In this document: in pieces, positions 9,609-18,097 of the stretch | Position numbering within the stretch: position 1 is the stretch's first letter | Layout: every line of letters begins with the position of its first letter | NCBI RefSeq assembly: GCF_003971255.1 | Contig: NZ_CP034660.1 | Location: 2,790,001-2,854,000 of the forward strand | Reading direction: 5' to 3' | Length of the DNA: 64,000 nt | From: Colwellia sp. Arc7-635 | GTDB taxonomy: Bacteria; Pseudomonadota; Gammaproteobacteria; Enterobacterales; Alteromonadaceae | Translations under genes and position numbers: made by a program | Notes under the pieces: model-generated | What the model saw: the letters and a program-made list of their open reading frames with translations, nothing else | The model's database searches: none | Told to the model about the DNA's origin: nothing

Positions 9609-9835
9609 GAGTCATACCTACTTGTGTAGCGAGCAGCATCGATGATTGCCCATAAGTGCGTAAGTAAAGCGAAAGCTATTGGAAAAATCAACCACGATAG
9701 TCCCCAAAAAATACTAGCAAAAACAAAGAATAAAATAGCTGGTAGTATGCGCCCTTGCACTAATTGCCCTAAACCGGGAATAAAAAAACTACATATTGCT
9801 GCTAAAACATTACCACCAGAACCTTGCTGTGCCAT
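9605..9835 (-). CDS. Small hydrophobic membrane protein
   Basis: A 76-residue protein, taking the ATG at 9833-9835; a longer frame would extend its N-terminus into the adjacent MITE repeat and is unlikely. It has a Gly-rich N-terminus, a motif IPGLGQLVQGR, and two hydrophobic helices (about residues 28-44 and 47-64), like the small IPGLGQ/TM2-type inner-membrane proteins. It is the first gene of an operon with the DUF2959 lipoprotein, overlapping it by four bases. No function is known. Confidence 0.7.
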   Translation of the reverse strand: MAQQGSGGNVLAAICSFFIPGLGQLVQGRILPAILFFVFASIFWGLSWLIFPIAFALLTHLWAIIDAARYTSRYDS

Positions 9836-9869
9836 AAAAATCTCCAAAATATGAATACGTGTTATAGAA

Positions 9870-10183
9870 TATACCCAAACCACTTGAAGATGCAATTTCA
9901 GAGCTAAGCTAGGAAATCAGGTCAAGGCGCAGCACGAAGACAATGGTTATTCCCTTATCAAGTGTTGCACAGCTTTTTTGTTCCAGACAAAAGCTAAGTA
10001 CATCCATCCATGTATGCAACGCGGAGCTGGTTTTCTAGCTTAGCTCCCCTCGGGCAAGCCGATAAAGGGTCATCTCCGGCGTTATTGATTTCGACAATGG
10101 AACAACCATTCTCTTCAATCAATGCCTTGGTGCTAACCCTTTATCGACTTGCACAATCCTGCATCTTCAGGTGGCTTGGGTAT
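9870..10183. repeat. MITE-like palindromic repeat, family 1, copy A (with internal insertion)
   Basis: The ends are an inverted repeat of about 25 bases (TATACCCAAACCACTTGAAG and its complement at the right end). The internal sequence matches the copy at 21355-21620 in inverted orientation. This copy is longer because about 50 bases around 9973-10024, including GTTCCAGACAAAAGCTAAG, have been inserted or replaced. No transposase is encoded. Short frames inside it are shadows of the repeat. Confidence 0.85.
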
Positions 10184-10508
10184 ATATCGATTTATTTTTA
10201 AAAGTATAGCATTACCCTTATTGCTAATCTGCAATTTTTAAGCTCATAAATTGTAAAAAAGTAAGTAGTAATCTTCAGATAGCAAAAAGCCAATCACACT
10301 GATTGGCTTTTCATTAATGGCTAAAAGTAACTTAATATTCTCTGCACAGACTTTAAAAATTTACTCTACCTACGCTCACTTAATGTGTCGCTTAAAAACA
10401 GAGCATTACTAACAAATTATATATCTAATGTTAAGCCATTCTTAAATAAAAAATGTACCATCAACTAGATTAACAAAATGTCAGCTTAATAAAGTCAGCA
10501 GCTATTAT
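10184..10508. other. Intergenic stretch without a gene
   Basis: About 325 bases between MITE copy A and the FadL-family pseudogene. It holds one clear hairpin (10284-10312) and otherwise AT-rich sequence in which no gene or RNA is recognised. Confidence 0.6.
10284..10312 (-). terminator. Hairpin terminator downstream of the FadL-family gene
   Basis: Stem AAAAGCCAATCA / TGATTGGCTTTT around loop CAC, flanked by A and T runs, about 200 bases past the stop of the leftward porin gene. Confidence 0.7.
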
Positions 10509-11824
10509 TTAAAAACTTTTATTATATTGTATAGCTAAAATCAAAGCGTTACCTTCTGAACTGAAGCTCCAATCTTTATTACCTACGACAGCATTTAATG
10601 TCTCTGGTAACTTTCCTAATAGTGCATCTTCTTCCGTAACAACAACACTATCACCATTAATATAAGAAATACCAAAATCAACACTATCATTGTTGCTTAG
10701 TTGATATGTTGCACCGGCGCTATACCATAATCGATCGCTATCAGGAATTGAGATAGAGCGATAATCTTCTGCCGCTGATTGATCAAATGCCACACCAATT
10801 CTTAATGCGAGTGCTTGATCAACCTGATAAGTTGCACCTAGAGCAAACCGATAGCTATCTTCAAAGTTTTCTTGCTTTTCAAAGGCTATACCATCATCGA
10901 TATAAGCTTCAAGCTTTTCAAAACTAGACCATTGAGTATGCATAATGCTGTAATGAGTTGACCATTGCTCAGTAAACTGATGAAAACCAGAGAACTCAGT
11001 GATTGCTGGCATATCTATAGTTAAGTTTGCTGCTTGCTCTGGGATTCCCACTCCTGAAAATTCACCATCAAAAGCTAATTCAACTTTACTGCGATACGTT
11101 AAAGAAAAGCGGTGGTTGCTATTAATTTCATAGACAATACCAGCATTCCAACCATAACCAAAGTCATCGCCAGCCATGTTAATAATTTCAGTAGTTCCTG
11201 GTACAGCACCAACAACTAATCCAGCACCAGGAATCGAAACACCATTTTCAAGCACAGTACCAGCATGTCGAATCAGTTCGGCTTCGCCATACACAACATT
11301 TATGCCTAAACCTAAACTAATCGCTTCATTAACGCGATATGAACCGCTGATATTAGCATTAACAGTTTTTAAATCAGTTTTTCCACCAATAGAACCCGCT
11401 GCATAGTCGTTATCATATTCGCTTTTAAGACCAAAGTTTGAATTAATGCCGACACCATAGGCAAACGTATCATTTACAGGGTTAATAAAGTAAATAGCTG
11501 GAATTATCGCTGTTGGCACCACACCTTTCTGCTCTAGTTGGCTAACATCATAATCAGCGCCAAGCATATCAGGGCTGAGATGCCTTCGATATCAACACCA
11601 GGATCTACATAAGTTGCAGCTATGGAAAGAGAAGCTTTGTCAAATAAAGCCATCGCTGCAGGGTTACGTGCTAAAACAGCTGCGTCGTCAGCAATTACAC
11701 CATCACCGGCAAAAGCACGGCCTAAACCAGAGGCACTAGTTTCATTAAGTTGAAAAGAAGCTGAATAGCTATTGAAAGTTGCTAATGTGATCGCTGCGGC
11801 TAATATAGATTTTTGTAAAGTCAT
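10509..11824 (-). pseudogene. FadL-family outer-membrane transport protein, interrupted by one frameshift
   Basis: Two overlapping leftward frames make one FadL/OmpP1/TodX-type barrel of about 438 residues. The first (11534-11824) gives the signal peptide and plug region, with FQLNETSASGLGRAFAGDG and DDAAVLARNPAAMALF, hallmarks of FadL proteins. The second (10509-11567) continues with the barrel strands and ends in the terminal Phe (QYNKSF) typical of outer-membrane barrels. The frames cross near 11575-11582, where gain of one base would restore continuity through ISxSPDMLGADYDVS. FadL proteins take up long-chain fatty acids or other hydrophobic compounds. Reading is otherwise intact over 1.3 kb, so this is either a recent inactivating mutation or a base-call error. 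Confidence 0.85.
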
Positions 11825-11982
11825 ACTAAATTATTCTCGGAAATTGAAGGAAATTAAAATTATTTATCCTAGTGATAAATATGTGGATAATACGTGAAAT
11901 AGTTAACACTTCCAGTTAAAAAATGTAACGGCATCACCATTAATATTACGTTATGTTAAGTTGTGATAGTAAATGGCTTAGT

Positions 11983-12145
11983 TATACCAATCTCAATAAA
12001 TTAGTGATCTATTTTTAGCGTGAATAAATGTTCAATAACAAGGCGCTTGATTGAGTAATAGCGAGCTATTGGGATTGAAAGCAACATAACTATTGGCCAT
12101 TTAGGCAATCTTCAAATGATCACTTAATTAATAGGCTTGGTATTA
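11983..12145. repeat. MITE-like palindromic repeat, family 2, divergent copy 1
   Basis: About 163 bases starting TATACCAATCTCAATAAATT and ending in an imperfect inverted copy (CTTGGTATTA). It shares the internal blocks AACAAGGCGCTTGATTGAGT and TATTGGGATTGAAAGCAAC with copies 2 and 3 but has more substitutions. It abuts copy 2 directly. Confidence 0.8.
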
Positions 12146-12308
12146 TACCAAATGTAATAAGTTATTGATCAATTTTAAGCGCGGATAAATTGTTCAAGAA
12201 CAAGGCGCTTGATAGAGTAATAGCGGGCTATTGGGATTGAAAGCAACGCAGTTATTGACGATTTAAACCGCCTTAAAAAGATCGATTGCTTATTTCAATT
12301 GGTATTAT
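12144..12308. repeat. MITE-like palindromic repeat, family 2, copy 2
   Basis: About 165 bases with ends TATACCAAATGTAATAAG and CAATTGGTATTA. It is nearly identical to the copy at 38018-38182. It is non-coding and sits in tandem with copy 1 between the FadL-family gene and the tRNA cluster. Confidence 0.85.
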
Positions 12309-12489
12309 ACCCGTTTCATAAATTGGGTGAACTACATGCAGATAAAGCAAGTAATAAAGTTTATAACGCCGTAGTTTTTAATTTTAGCTATTTAAAATGA
12401 AAACATAATAGGTTGATGGTTTTAGATATTTAATTATGGAAGATTAATTTTATGATGATTAATTATGAAATAATAAAATAAACTTGAGG

Positions 12490-12575
12490 TGGTACCCGGA
12501 GACGGACTTGAACCGTCACGCTCTATGAGCGAGGGATTTTAAATCCCTTGTGTCTACCAATTCCACCACCCGGGC
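12490..12575 (-). tRNA. tRNA-Leu(TAA), copy 3 of 3 in transcript order
   Basis: On the minus strand the 86-base gene starts GCCCGGGTGGTGGAATTGG and ends with encoded CCA. The anticodon loop TTTAAAA within stem AGGGA/TCCCT gives anticodon TAA. It has the long variable arm of a class II tRNA. It is the last gene of the leftward tRNA cluster and is identical to the other two Leu copies. Confidence 0.97.
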
Positions 12576-12637
12576 ATCGAGAAGCTATTTTATAGTAGAG
12601 ATTGGAACCCTACTTTGATAGTTAATACTATCGAATT

Positions 12638-12713
12638 TGGAGCGGCTAACGAGACTCGAACTCGTGACATTCACGTTGGCAACGTGATGCTCTACCAGCT
12701 GAGCTACAGCCGC
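12638..12713 (-). tRNA. tRNA-Gly(GCC)
   Basis: A 76-base gene with encoded CCA. The anticodon loop TTGCCAA inside stem TCACG/CGTGA gives GCC. It is one of four identical copies in the cluster. Confidence 0.97.
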
Positions 12714-12746
12714 TTCGTAGAACTTTTAATACATCTCTGACAATAG

Positions 12747-12832
12747 TGGTACCCGGAGACGGACTTGAACCGTCACGCTCTATGAGCGAGGGATTTTAAA
12801 TCCCTTGTGTCTACCAATTCCACCACCCGGGC
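12747..12832 (-). tRNA. tRNA-Leu(TAA)
   Basis: An 86-base copy identical to the other tRNA-Leu genes here, with anticodon TAA and CCA encoded. Confidence 0.97.
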
Positions 12833-12905
12833 ATCGAGAAGTACTTTTTATAGTAAATATTGATGATTTACTTTTTCTTTTACTTTGAAATAATGCTATC
12901 AAAGT

Positions 12906-12981
12906 TGGAGCGGCTAACGAGACTCGAACTCGTGACATTCACGTTGGCAACGTGATGCTCTACCAGCTGAGCTACAGCCGC
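12906..12981 (-). tRNA. tRNA-Gly(GCC)
   Basis: A 76-base copy identical to the other tRNA-Gly genes in the cluster, with anticodon GCC and CCA encoded. Confidence 0.97.
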
Positions 12982-13036
12982 TTCATGGTTTTCATTTAAA
13001 CTAATAAATTAGCTAAATTAATTTTCTTGTTAAAAT

Positions 13037-13112
13037 TGGAGCGGCTAACGAGACTCGAACTCGTGACATTCACGTTGGCAACGTGATGCTCTACCAGCTG
13101 AGCTACAGCCGC
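13037..13112 (-). tRNA. tRNA-Gly(GCC)
   Basis: A 76-base copy identical to its neighbours, with anticodon GCC and CCA encoded. Two Gly genes stand next to each other here, which suggests tandem duplication. Confidence 0.97.
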
Positions 13113-13175
13113 TTCATAATTTTAACTTTCCCTATACATGCGCCAACATGTATTCACTGCCTTACTGTAGATAAA

Positions 13176-13261
13176 TGGTACCCGGAGACGGACTTGAACC
13201 GTCACGCTCTATGAGCGAGGGATTTTAAATCCCTTGTGTCTACCAATTCCACCACCCGGGC
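13176..13261 (-). tRNA. tRNA-Leu(TAA)
   Basis: An 86-base copy following tRNA-Cys. The Gly-Cys-Leu order downstream of pgsA is the same as glyW-cysT-leuZ in Escherichia coli, so this is probably the ancestral Leu copy and the others are later duplications. Confidence 0.97.
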
Positions 13262-13265
13262 AATA

Positions 13266-13339
13266 TGGAGGCGGGTCCCGGAGTCGAACCGAGGTAAACG
13301 GATTTGCAATCCGCTGCATGGCCACTCTGCCAACCCGCC
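13266..13339 (-). tRNA. tRNA-Cys(GCA)
   Basis: A 74-base gene starting GGCGGGTTGGCAGAGTGG on the minus strand. The loop TTGCAAA gives anticodon GCA, and CCA is encoded. It is the only Cys tRNA in the window, placed between Gly and Leu as in enterobacteria. Confidence 0.97.
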
Positions 13340-13398
13340 CTTTTTCTTTACCCACTATCAGTAAGATAGTATTCCCTATTTTTTCTCACAAGAGAAAT

Positions 13399-13474
13399 TG
13401 GAGCGGCTAACGAGACTCGAACTCGTGACATTCACGTTGGCAACGTGATGCTCTACCAGCTGAGCTACAGCCGC
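13399..13474 (-). tRNA. tRNA-Gly(GCC), first gene of the cluster
   Basis: A 76-base copy with anticodon GCC and CCA encoded. It is the promoter-proximal gene of the leftward cluster, about 35 bases after a strong sigma-70-type promoter. Confidence 0.97.
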
Positions 13475-13507
13475 TTCATGTGTTGACTCCCTGCCAACTG
13501 GAAACGC

Positions 13508-13535
13508 ATTCTACATTGAAAAACTTATGAGTCAA
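13508..13535 (-). promoter_or_regulatory. Sigma-70 promoter of the tRNA cluster
   Basis: On the minus strand, TTGACT and TAGAAT are separated by 16 bases. The bases after the -10 (GCG) form a G+C-rich discriminator typical of stable RNA promoters under stringent control. It lies between the pgsA stop and the first tRNA-Gly. Confidence 0.75.
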
Positions 13536-13621
13536 CCCTTTAATATCAATTTATTTTCGACTGCTCAAAAAGCGACTGATATGGTGTTTTTTTAGCTAAA
13601 AACACCCTATTTGACAACAAA

Positions 13622-14200
13622 TTACTTAGTTAGCTCTGGCCAAGCCACTTTAAAATAGCTCACCATTGACCAAAAAGTCAGCACTGTAGCAAGCGCATAA
13701 AAACTATAAGCAGCAAACATTAATATTTCATGCGGAAATTTAAACAAAATTAATGGAATATCATAGGTCGGTGACCAAATTAATCCCATAATACCTAACA
13801 TTTGTGCCGCGGTTTTATATTTGCCCATTTGCGAAACGGCAATTTCGTCTCTTTTTCCACGTGAAGACATAAATTCACGTAAGGCACTAATAAAGATTTC
13901 ACGTGCAATCATTAATATGGCAGAAATTGAGATCCACCATACTTGCAGGTCTTGAATTAAGATGACTAATGCAGCCACTACCATCAACTTATCTGCAACG
14001 GGGTCAATAAATGCACCAAAGGCTGACGATTGATTGAGTTTACGTGCTAAATAGCCATCAAGCGCATCACTGATAGCCGCAAACCAAAAGACGGCAAAAG
14101 CGCCAAAATGGTTCCACGAGACGGGTAAATAAAACACCACGATAAAAACGGGGATTAAAATAATTCTAAATAAAGTAATTTGGTTGGGGATTGTCCACAT
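13622..14200 (-). CDS. pgsA: CDP-diacylglycerol-glycerol-3-phosphate 3-phosphatidyltransferase
   Basis: A 192-residue integral membrane enzyme making phosphatidylglycerol phosphate, the committed step to phosphatidylglycerol and cardiolipin. The CDP-alcohol phosphatidyltransferase signature is present: DALDGYLARK with GAFIDPVADK about 20 residues later (about residues 42-70), giving all the aspartates that bind metal and substrate. Several hydrophobic helices follow. It lies downstream of uvrC and upstream of the tRNA cluster, the conserved gammaproteobacterial order. Confidence 0.95.
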   Translation of the reverse strand: MWTIPNQITLFRIILIPVFIVVFYLPVSWNHFGAFAVFWFAAISDALDGYLARKLNQSSAFGAFIDPVADKLMVVAALVILIQDLQVWWISISAILMIAREIFISALREFMSSRGKRDEIAVSQMGKYKTAAQMLGIMGLIWSPTYDIPLILFKFPHEILMFAAYSFYALATVLTFWSMVSYFKVAWPELTK

Positions 14201-14285
14201 AATATGTCTAATATTCTTATCGTTATTTAATCAAGAGTAAATCGAGAGTAAGTCGAGCTGAAAGTCATTTTACACAGATCAGGTG

Positions 14286-16139
14286 CTAATTGTCATGCAA
14301 GGCGTCATAAATATTTTCTGCCAATAACTTACTTATACCGGGTACTTTTTCTAATGCTGCTCTATCAGCTTTTAAAACTTCTTGTAAACCGCCTAAATAC
14401 TGCAAAAGCGCTTGTCTCTTCTTAGCCCCGATTCCTGGAATAGTTTCTAATGTTGATTTTTTACTGGCCTTTTGTCGCTTTGCTCTATGTCCTGTAATAG
14501 CAAATCGATGCGACTCATCTCGTATGTGCTGCACTAAATGCAGTGCGGGTGATGTTGCTGGTAGAGATATTAATTGATGGCTACCTGCCAATATCAGGGT
14601 TTCAAGTCCAGGCTTTCTTGATTCGCCTTTTGCGACACCCACTAATAAAGGTGTTTTCACTTTATCGACACCGGCAAAAAACTCTTCGGCTTTTGACAGT
14701 TGTCCTTTACCGCCATCAATAAAAATAATGTCAGGCATTTTTTCTTCACTGGTAACTTTGCTATAACGCTTATCTAAAGCAAAAGCCATGGCGGCGTAAT
14801 CATCGCCCGGCGTTATACCATGGACGTTATAACGTCGATAATCACTCTTTAATGGCCCTTCTTGATTAAAAACCACATTTGACGCTACCGTTTGCTGCCC
14901 CATGGTGTGACTAATATCAAAACACTCGATTCGTGATATACCATTGGTGAGCTCAAACACCTCATTCAACGCAGAGAATCTCGCTTGCATAGATTCTTTA
15001 TGCGAGTTTCTTGTTGCTAGCGCATTTGCTGCGTTAGTACAGGCTAACTTTAAGTATTGTGCGCGTTCAGTGCGAACGTTATGAGATATTTTCACTTCAT
15101 GCTCAGCTTGTGCACGAATAACTTTAATAATGTCTTGTTGGCTTTCTATTGCCTGCGGAATAATAATTTCTTTTGGGATAGCCCCCGCATTGAGATCATT
15201 GCCAATATAATGCTGGCTAATAAAAGCTTCTATAATTTCTGCATCACTGGTATCAACCGGAACAGTAGGAAAATAGCTTTTACTGCCCAGTATTTTCTGC
15301 TCTCTGATAAATAATAGATGAATACAAGCTTGGGATTTATGGCGATGCAAGCCAATAACGTCCATTTCTGCGGTCGAGCCACTAACAAATTGTTGTTGCT
15401 GCACTTTTCTTAACGTCGCTATCTGGTCTCGATATTTAGCGGCATGTTCAAAATTTAAGGTTTTACTGGCATTTTCCATATTCTCAACTAAATGCTCAAT
15501 AACGGTCGAACTTTTGCCTTTGAGGAACAATTTAGCTAACTGAACTTGCTTTTGGTAATCTTCTGGCGATATTTTATCAACACAAGGTGCTGAGCATCGG
15601 CCCAACTGGTGCTGTAAACAAGGGCGACTGCGGGCACGATAATAGCTGTCTTCGCATTGTCTTAAAGGAAAAAGCTTTTGCATTAAGCGCAAACTCTCCC
15701 ACACAGCCCCTACCGTTGGATAAGGTCCAAAGTAATCACCTTTAATTTTTTTCCCACCACGATGCAAACCTAACTTAGGATGTTTATGACTTGTGATCAG
15801 TAAATAGGGATAGGATTTGTCATCACGCAATAAAATATTATATTTTGGCTGATACTTTTTAATATAATTATTTTCGAGAATTAGTGCTTCGCCTTCCGTG
15901 TGGGTAACAGTGACGTCAATGGCACAAATTTGTTTAACGAGTACACGGGTTTTATTACTACCGACATCTTTGCGAAAGTAACTCGATAGTCGGTTTTTTA
16001 GTTGTTTGGCTTTACCAACGTAAATAACCGTTTGGGCTATATCGTACATGCGATATACCCCAGCTTGCTCGGAAACAGCCGCTAAAAAGGCTTTATGATC
16101 GAAAGCTACTTCATCATTTGATAAGGGTTTTTCAGACAA
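14286..16139 (-). CDS. uvrC: Excinuclease ABC subunit C
   Basis: A 617-residue nuclease subunit of nucleotide excision repair, which makes both incisions around UvrB-marked damage. Seen in order are the N-terminal GIY-YIG domain (GVYRMYDIAQTVIYVGKAK, about residues 27-45), a Cys cluster with RPCLQHQLGRCSAPC, the UVR domain for UvrB binding (about residues 205-240), the RNase H-like C-terminal nuclease core (FDISHTMG, FIDGGKGQL), and two helix-hairpin-helix motifs at the end (ETIPGIGAKKR, KVPGISKLLA). It starts two bases after the uvrY stop and is in an operon with it. Confidence 0.97.
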   Translation of the reverse strand: MSEKPLSNDEVAFDHKAFLAAVSEQAGVYRMYDIAQTVIYVGKAKQLKNRLSSYFRKDVGSNKTRVLVKQICAIDVTVTHTEGEALILENNYIKKYQPKYNILLRDDKSYPYLLITSHKHPKLGLHRGGKKIKGDYFGPYPTVGAVWESLRLMQKLFPLRQCEDSYYRARSRPCLQHQLGRCSAPCVDKISPEDYQKQVQLAKLFLKGKSSTVIEHLVENMENASKTLNFEHAAKYRDQIATLRKVQQQQFVSGSTAEMDVIGLHRHKSQACIHLLFIREQKILGSKSYFPTVPVDTSDAEIIEAFISQHYIGNDLNAGAIPKEIIIPQAIESQQDIIKVIRAQAEHEVKISHNVRTERAQYLKLACTNAANALATRNSHKESMQARFSALNEVFELTNGISRIECFDISHTMGQQTVASNVVFNQEGPLKSDYRRYNVHGITPGDDYAAMAFALDKRYSKVTSEEKMPDIIFIDGGKGQLSKAEEFFAGVDKVKTPLLVGVAKGESRKPGLETLILAGSHQLISLPATSPALHLVQHIRDESHRFAITGHRAKRQKASKKSTLETIPGIGAKKRQALLQYLGGLQEVLKADRAALEKVPGISKLLAENIYDALHDN

Positions 16140-16141
16140 GG

Positions 16142-16786
16142 CTACAGAACTTCAGTTTTCAACATACCATGGCGAATAGCTAAATGGGTTAATTCAACAT
16201 CATTACCCACATTCAGTTTTTCAAACATACGGTAACGGTAGCTGTTGATAGTTTTTGTACTGAGCACTAATTGCTCTGAAATATCAGGTACTTTCTCACC
16301 GCGAGTGATCATTAACATGATCTGTAACTCACGTTCAGACAAACTACTAAAAGGGTTTTCATCTGCAGATTTAAACTGGCTCAACGCCATTTTTTGCGCT
16401 ATTTCTGGCGTTATATATCGTTGGCCACTATTAACAGCACGAATGGCATTAATCACTTCATCAGGGCCTGCACCTTTCGTGAGATAACCTGCTGCGCCAA
16501 TTTGCATCACTTTAGTCGGGATTGGATCCTCACAATACACCGTTAATACAATAACTTTTACATCAGGAGCATAGCGAATAATTTTCTTAGTAGCTTCTAG
16601 GCCACCAATACCTGGCATGTTCATACCCATAAGGACAACATTAGGCTCAATTTTACGACAAAACTGTACGGCTTCTTCCCCGGTTTTAGCTTCACCAATC
16701 ACCTTAAGTCCTTTTACTTCGTCTAGGATTTTTCGTATTCCAGTACGAACTAACTCATGGTCATCAACCAGCAAAACATTAATCAA
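16142..16786 (-). CDS. uvrY: UvrY/GacA-family response regulator with substituted phosphoacceptor (D54G)
   Basis: A 214-residue NarL/LuxR-type regulator: receiver domain (about residues 1-120) and helix-turn-helix (about 150-205, SSLSERELQIMLMITRG and STKTINSYRYRMFEKL). UvrY/GacA is normally phosphorylated by BarA/GacS and activates the small RNAs that titrate CsrA. The acidic pair D8-D9 and Lys of YLTKG are present. The phosphorylated Asp54 of VLMDMNMPG is replaced by Gly (codon GGT at 16625-16627; one base from GAT). It sits directly upstream of uvrC, as in E. coli. Unless the base is an error, phosphorelay signalling through this protein should be lost or altered. Confidence 0.93.
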   Translation of the reverse strand: MINVLLVDDHELVRTGIRKILDEVKGLKVIGEAKTGEEAVQFCRKIEPNVVLMGMNMPGIGGLEATKKIIRYAPDVKVIVLTVYCEDPIPTKVMQIGAAGYLTKGAGPDEVINAIRAVNSGQRYITPEIAQKMALSQFKSADENPFSSLSERELQIMLMITRGEKVPDISEQLVLSTKTINSYRYRMFEKLNVGNDVELTHLAIRHGMLKTEVL

Positions 16787-16917
16787 CGTGGGATTACCTT
16801 ATATTTGCTTTATAAAAAACAGTACATTTAAGACAAAAATAATATAGCTAATTGGACATTAACACAATCTAATTTATTCTTTTTATTTCAGCTACTCAAC
16901 CGCTAAACAAGCGTTAA

Positions 16918-17172
16918 CTATAGCTCATTTTTATTTAACCAACTATTTAACAAGCCAATTTGGCCATTCTTATAAGCGGCATATGTTAAGCGAACCGCAT
17001 TACTTAAAATAATACTGTCATTCCACTTTGTTTGCTCTGCAATCAATTCGTAGCATTTTTGTGCTTCTGGCGTAAGATAACCCCGCATTTCTTTTTTGCC
17101 ACTATCTTTTTGTCGAGCGCGATATCGTTTTTGCTTTTCAGCATTTGTTAATGCCTTCTTCTTTATATTCAT
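16918..17172 (-). CDS. Small basic protein, possible DNA-binding regulator
   Basis: An 84-residue protein, taking the ATG at 17170-17172 over an ATG two codons earlier. The N-terminal third is strongly basic (NIKKKALTNAEKQKRYRARQ), followed by a segment (MRGYLTPEAQKCYELIAEQT) that resembles the strand-helix start of ribbon-helix-helix proteins. No exact family is recognised. It stands alone, divergent from fabA and separated from uvrY by 130 bases. Confidence 0.6.
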   Translation of the reverse strand: MNIKKKALTNAEKQKRYRARQKDSGKKEMRGYLTPEAQKCYELIAEQTKWNDSIILSNAVRLTYAAYKNGQIGLLNSWLNKNEL

Positions 17173-17281
17173 CAACACTTTACCTAAAAGATTATTTAAA
17201 AGAGTTTTAACACATAATGGCTACGTACAACCAATACTTACAAATTCTTCAGTGTTTGTTAAGTGAAAACTGCATTTATTT

Positions 17282-17298
17282 AACTGTTCGGAGTTGTT
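17282..17298 (+). promoter_or_regulatory. FadR-type operator upstream of fabA
   Basis: AACTGTTCGGAGTTGTT differs from the E. coli fabA FadR site (AACTGATCGGACTTGTT, from memory) at two of 17 positions. FadR activates fabA when acyl-CoA is low. It directly precedes the FabR-like palindrome, the same pairing as in enterobacteria. Confidence 0.7.
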
Positions 17299-17299
17299 T

Positions 17300-17317
17300 A
17301 GCGTACAACTGTTCGCT
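17300..17317 (+). promoter_or_regulatory. FabR-type operator upstream of fabA
   Basis: AGCGTACAACTGTTCGCT is an 18-base near-perfect palindrome (AGCG-W-ACA-NN-TGT-W-CGCT). It fits the FabR operator known from fabA and fabB, where FabR represses unsaturated fatty acid synthesis. It lies about 40 bases upstream of the fabA ATG. Confidence 0.75.
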
Positions 17318-17358
17318 AAAGTAACGCTTTAAAATTCTCAATAGATGTAAGTGATCCC

Positions 17359-17874
17359 ATGGAACAACAAAATTCGTTCTCAAAAGAAGACTTAGTAAAA
17401 GCTGGTACTGGTGAAATGTTTGGTCCTGGTAATAGTCAATTACCTTCTGACAATATGTTAATGATGGATAGAATCGTTAGTGTTACCGAAGATGGTGGCG
17501 AACACGGCAAAGGAGAAATCATTGCCGAGTTAGATATTAGCCCTGATTTGTGGTTCTTCGATTGTCATTTTAAAGGTGATCCGGTTATGCCAGGTTGTCT
17601 TGGTTTAGATGCTATGTGGCAATTAACTGGCTTTTTCTTAGCATGGTCAGGCGGTCCAGGTCACGGACGTGCTTTGGGTGTTGGAGAAGTAAAGTTCACT
17701 GGACAAATATTGCCAACAGCAAAAAAAGTGACCTACAAAATCACTTTAAAGCGCGTAATTAAACGTAAGTTATTTATGGGTATTGCCGACGGTACTGTTT
17801 CTGTTGATGGTCGCGTAATTTACACCGCAAAAGATTTAAAGGTTGGTTTATTTACCGATACAACAAAATTCTAA
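17359..17874 (+). CDS. fabA: 3-hydroxydecanoyl-[ACP] dehydratase/isomerase
   Basis: A 171-residue cytosolic enzyme of full family length. It dehydrates 3-hydroxydecanoyl-ACP and isomerises trans-2- to cis-3-decenoyl-ACP, the branch point to unsaturated fatty acids. The active-site His is in [20 protein letters not shown] (about residue 71), with the catalytic Asp in GLDAMWQ (about residue 85). FadR-like and FabR-like sites upstream point to dual control as in E. coli. It is monocistronic, with a hairpin terminator shared with convergent gltX. Confidence 0.97.
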   Translation: MEQQNSFSKEDLVKAGTGEMFGPGNSQLPSDNMLMMDRIVSVTEDGGEHGKGEIIAELDISPDLWFFDCHFKGDPVMPGCLGLDAMWQLTGFFLAWSGGPGHGRALGVGEVKFTGQILPTAKKVTYKITLKRVIKRKLFMGIADGTVSVDGRVIYTAKDLKVGLFTDTTKF

Positions 17875-17903
17875 TCAATATTCACGAACGTTGTCCGTTT
17901 GAA

Positions 17904-18042
17904 ACATCCATGTGATCGCGACATTGCCTATATGGATGTAGGTACCTAGGTTATGTCTGGAACTGATAACCTGACCGTTCATCCTGAACATCGTCGCTTA
18001 TTCACATCCATGTGATCGCGACATACCGTTCATCCTGAACAT
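17904..18042. repeat. Nested short direct repeats between fabA and gltX
   Basis: A 21-base repeat beginning ACATCCATGTGATCGCGACA occurs at 17904-17924 and 18004-18024. An 18-base repeat, ACCGTTCATCCTGAACAT, occurs at 17974-17991 and 18025-18042. Part of the region between them (GTCTGGAAC with TGGATGTAGGTAC) matches, in reverse complement, the extra segment inside MITE copy A (9980-10015). This suggests a third dispersed repeat family. No coding potential is seen. Confidence 0.75.
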
Positions 18043-18043
18043 A

Positions 18044-18069
18044 AAAAGCCAGCAATTAAGCTGGCTTTT
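18044..18069. terminator. Bidirectional terminator between fabA and gltX
   Basis: A ten-base-pair stem, AAAAGCCAGC / GCTGGCTTTT, around loop AATTAA. Confidence 0.85.
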
Positions 18070-18097
18070 GTTTATCTGTATTCTGCGCTATTTAATA

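Noticed and set aside
10010-10201. 63-codon frame near the MITE
   Set aside because: It lies inside MITE copy A and is repeated in inverted form at 21323-21547, so it is a shadow of the repeat, not a gene.
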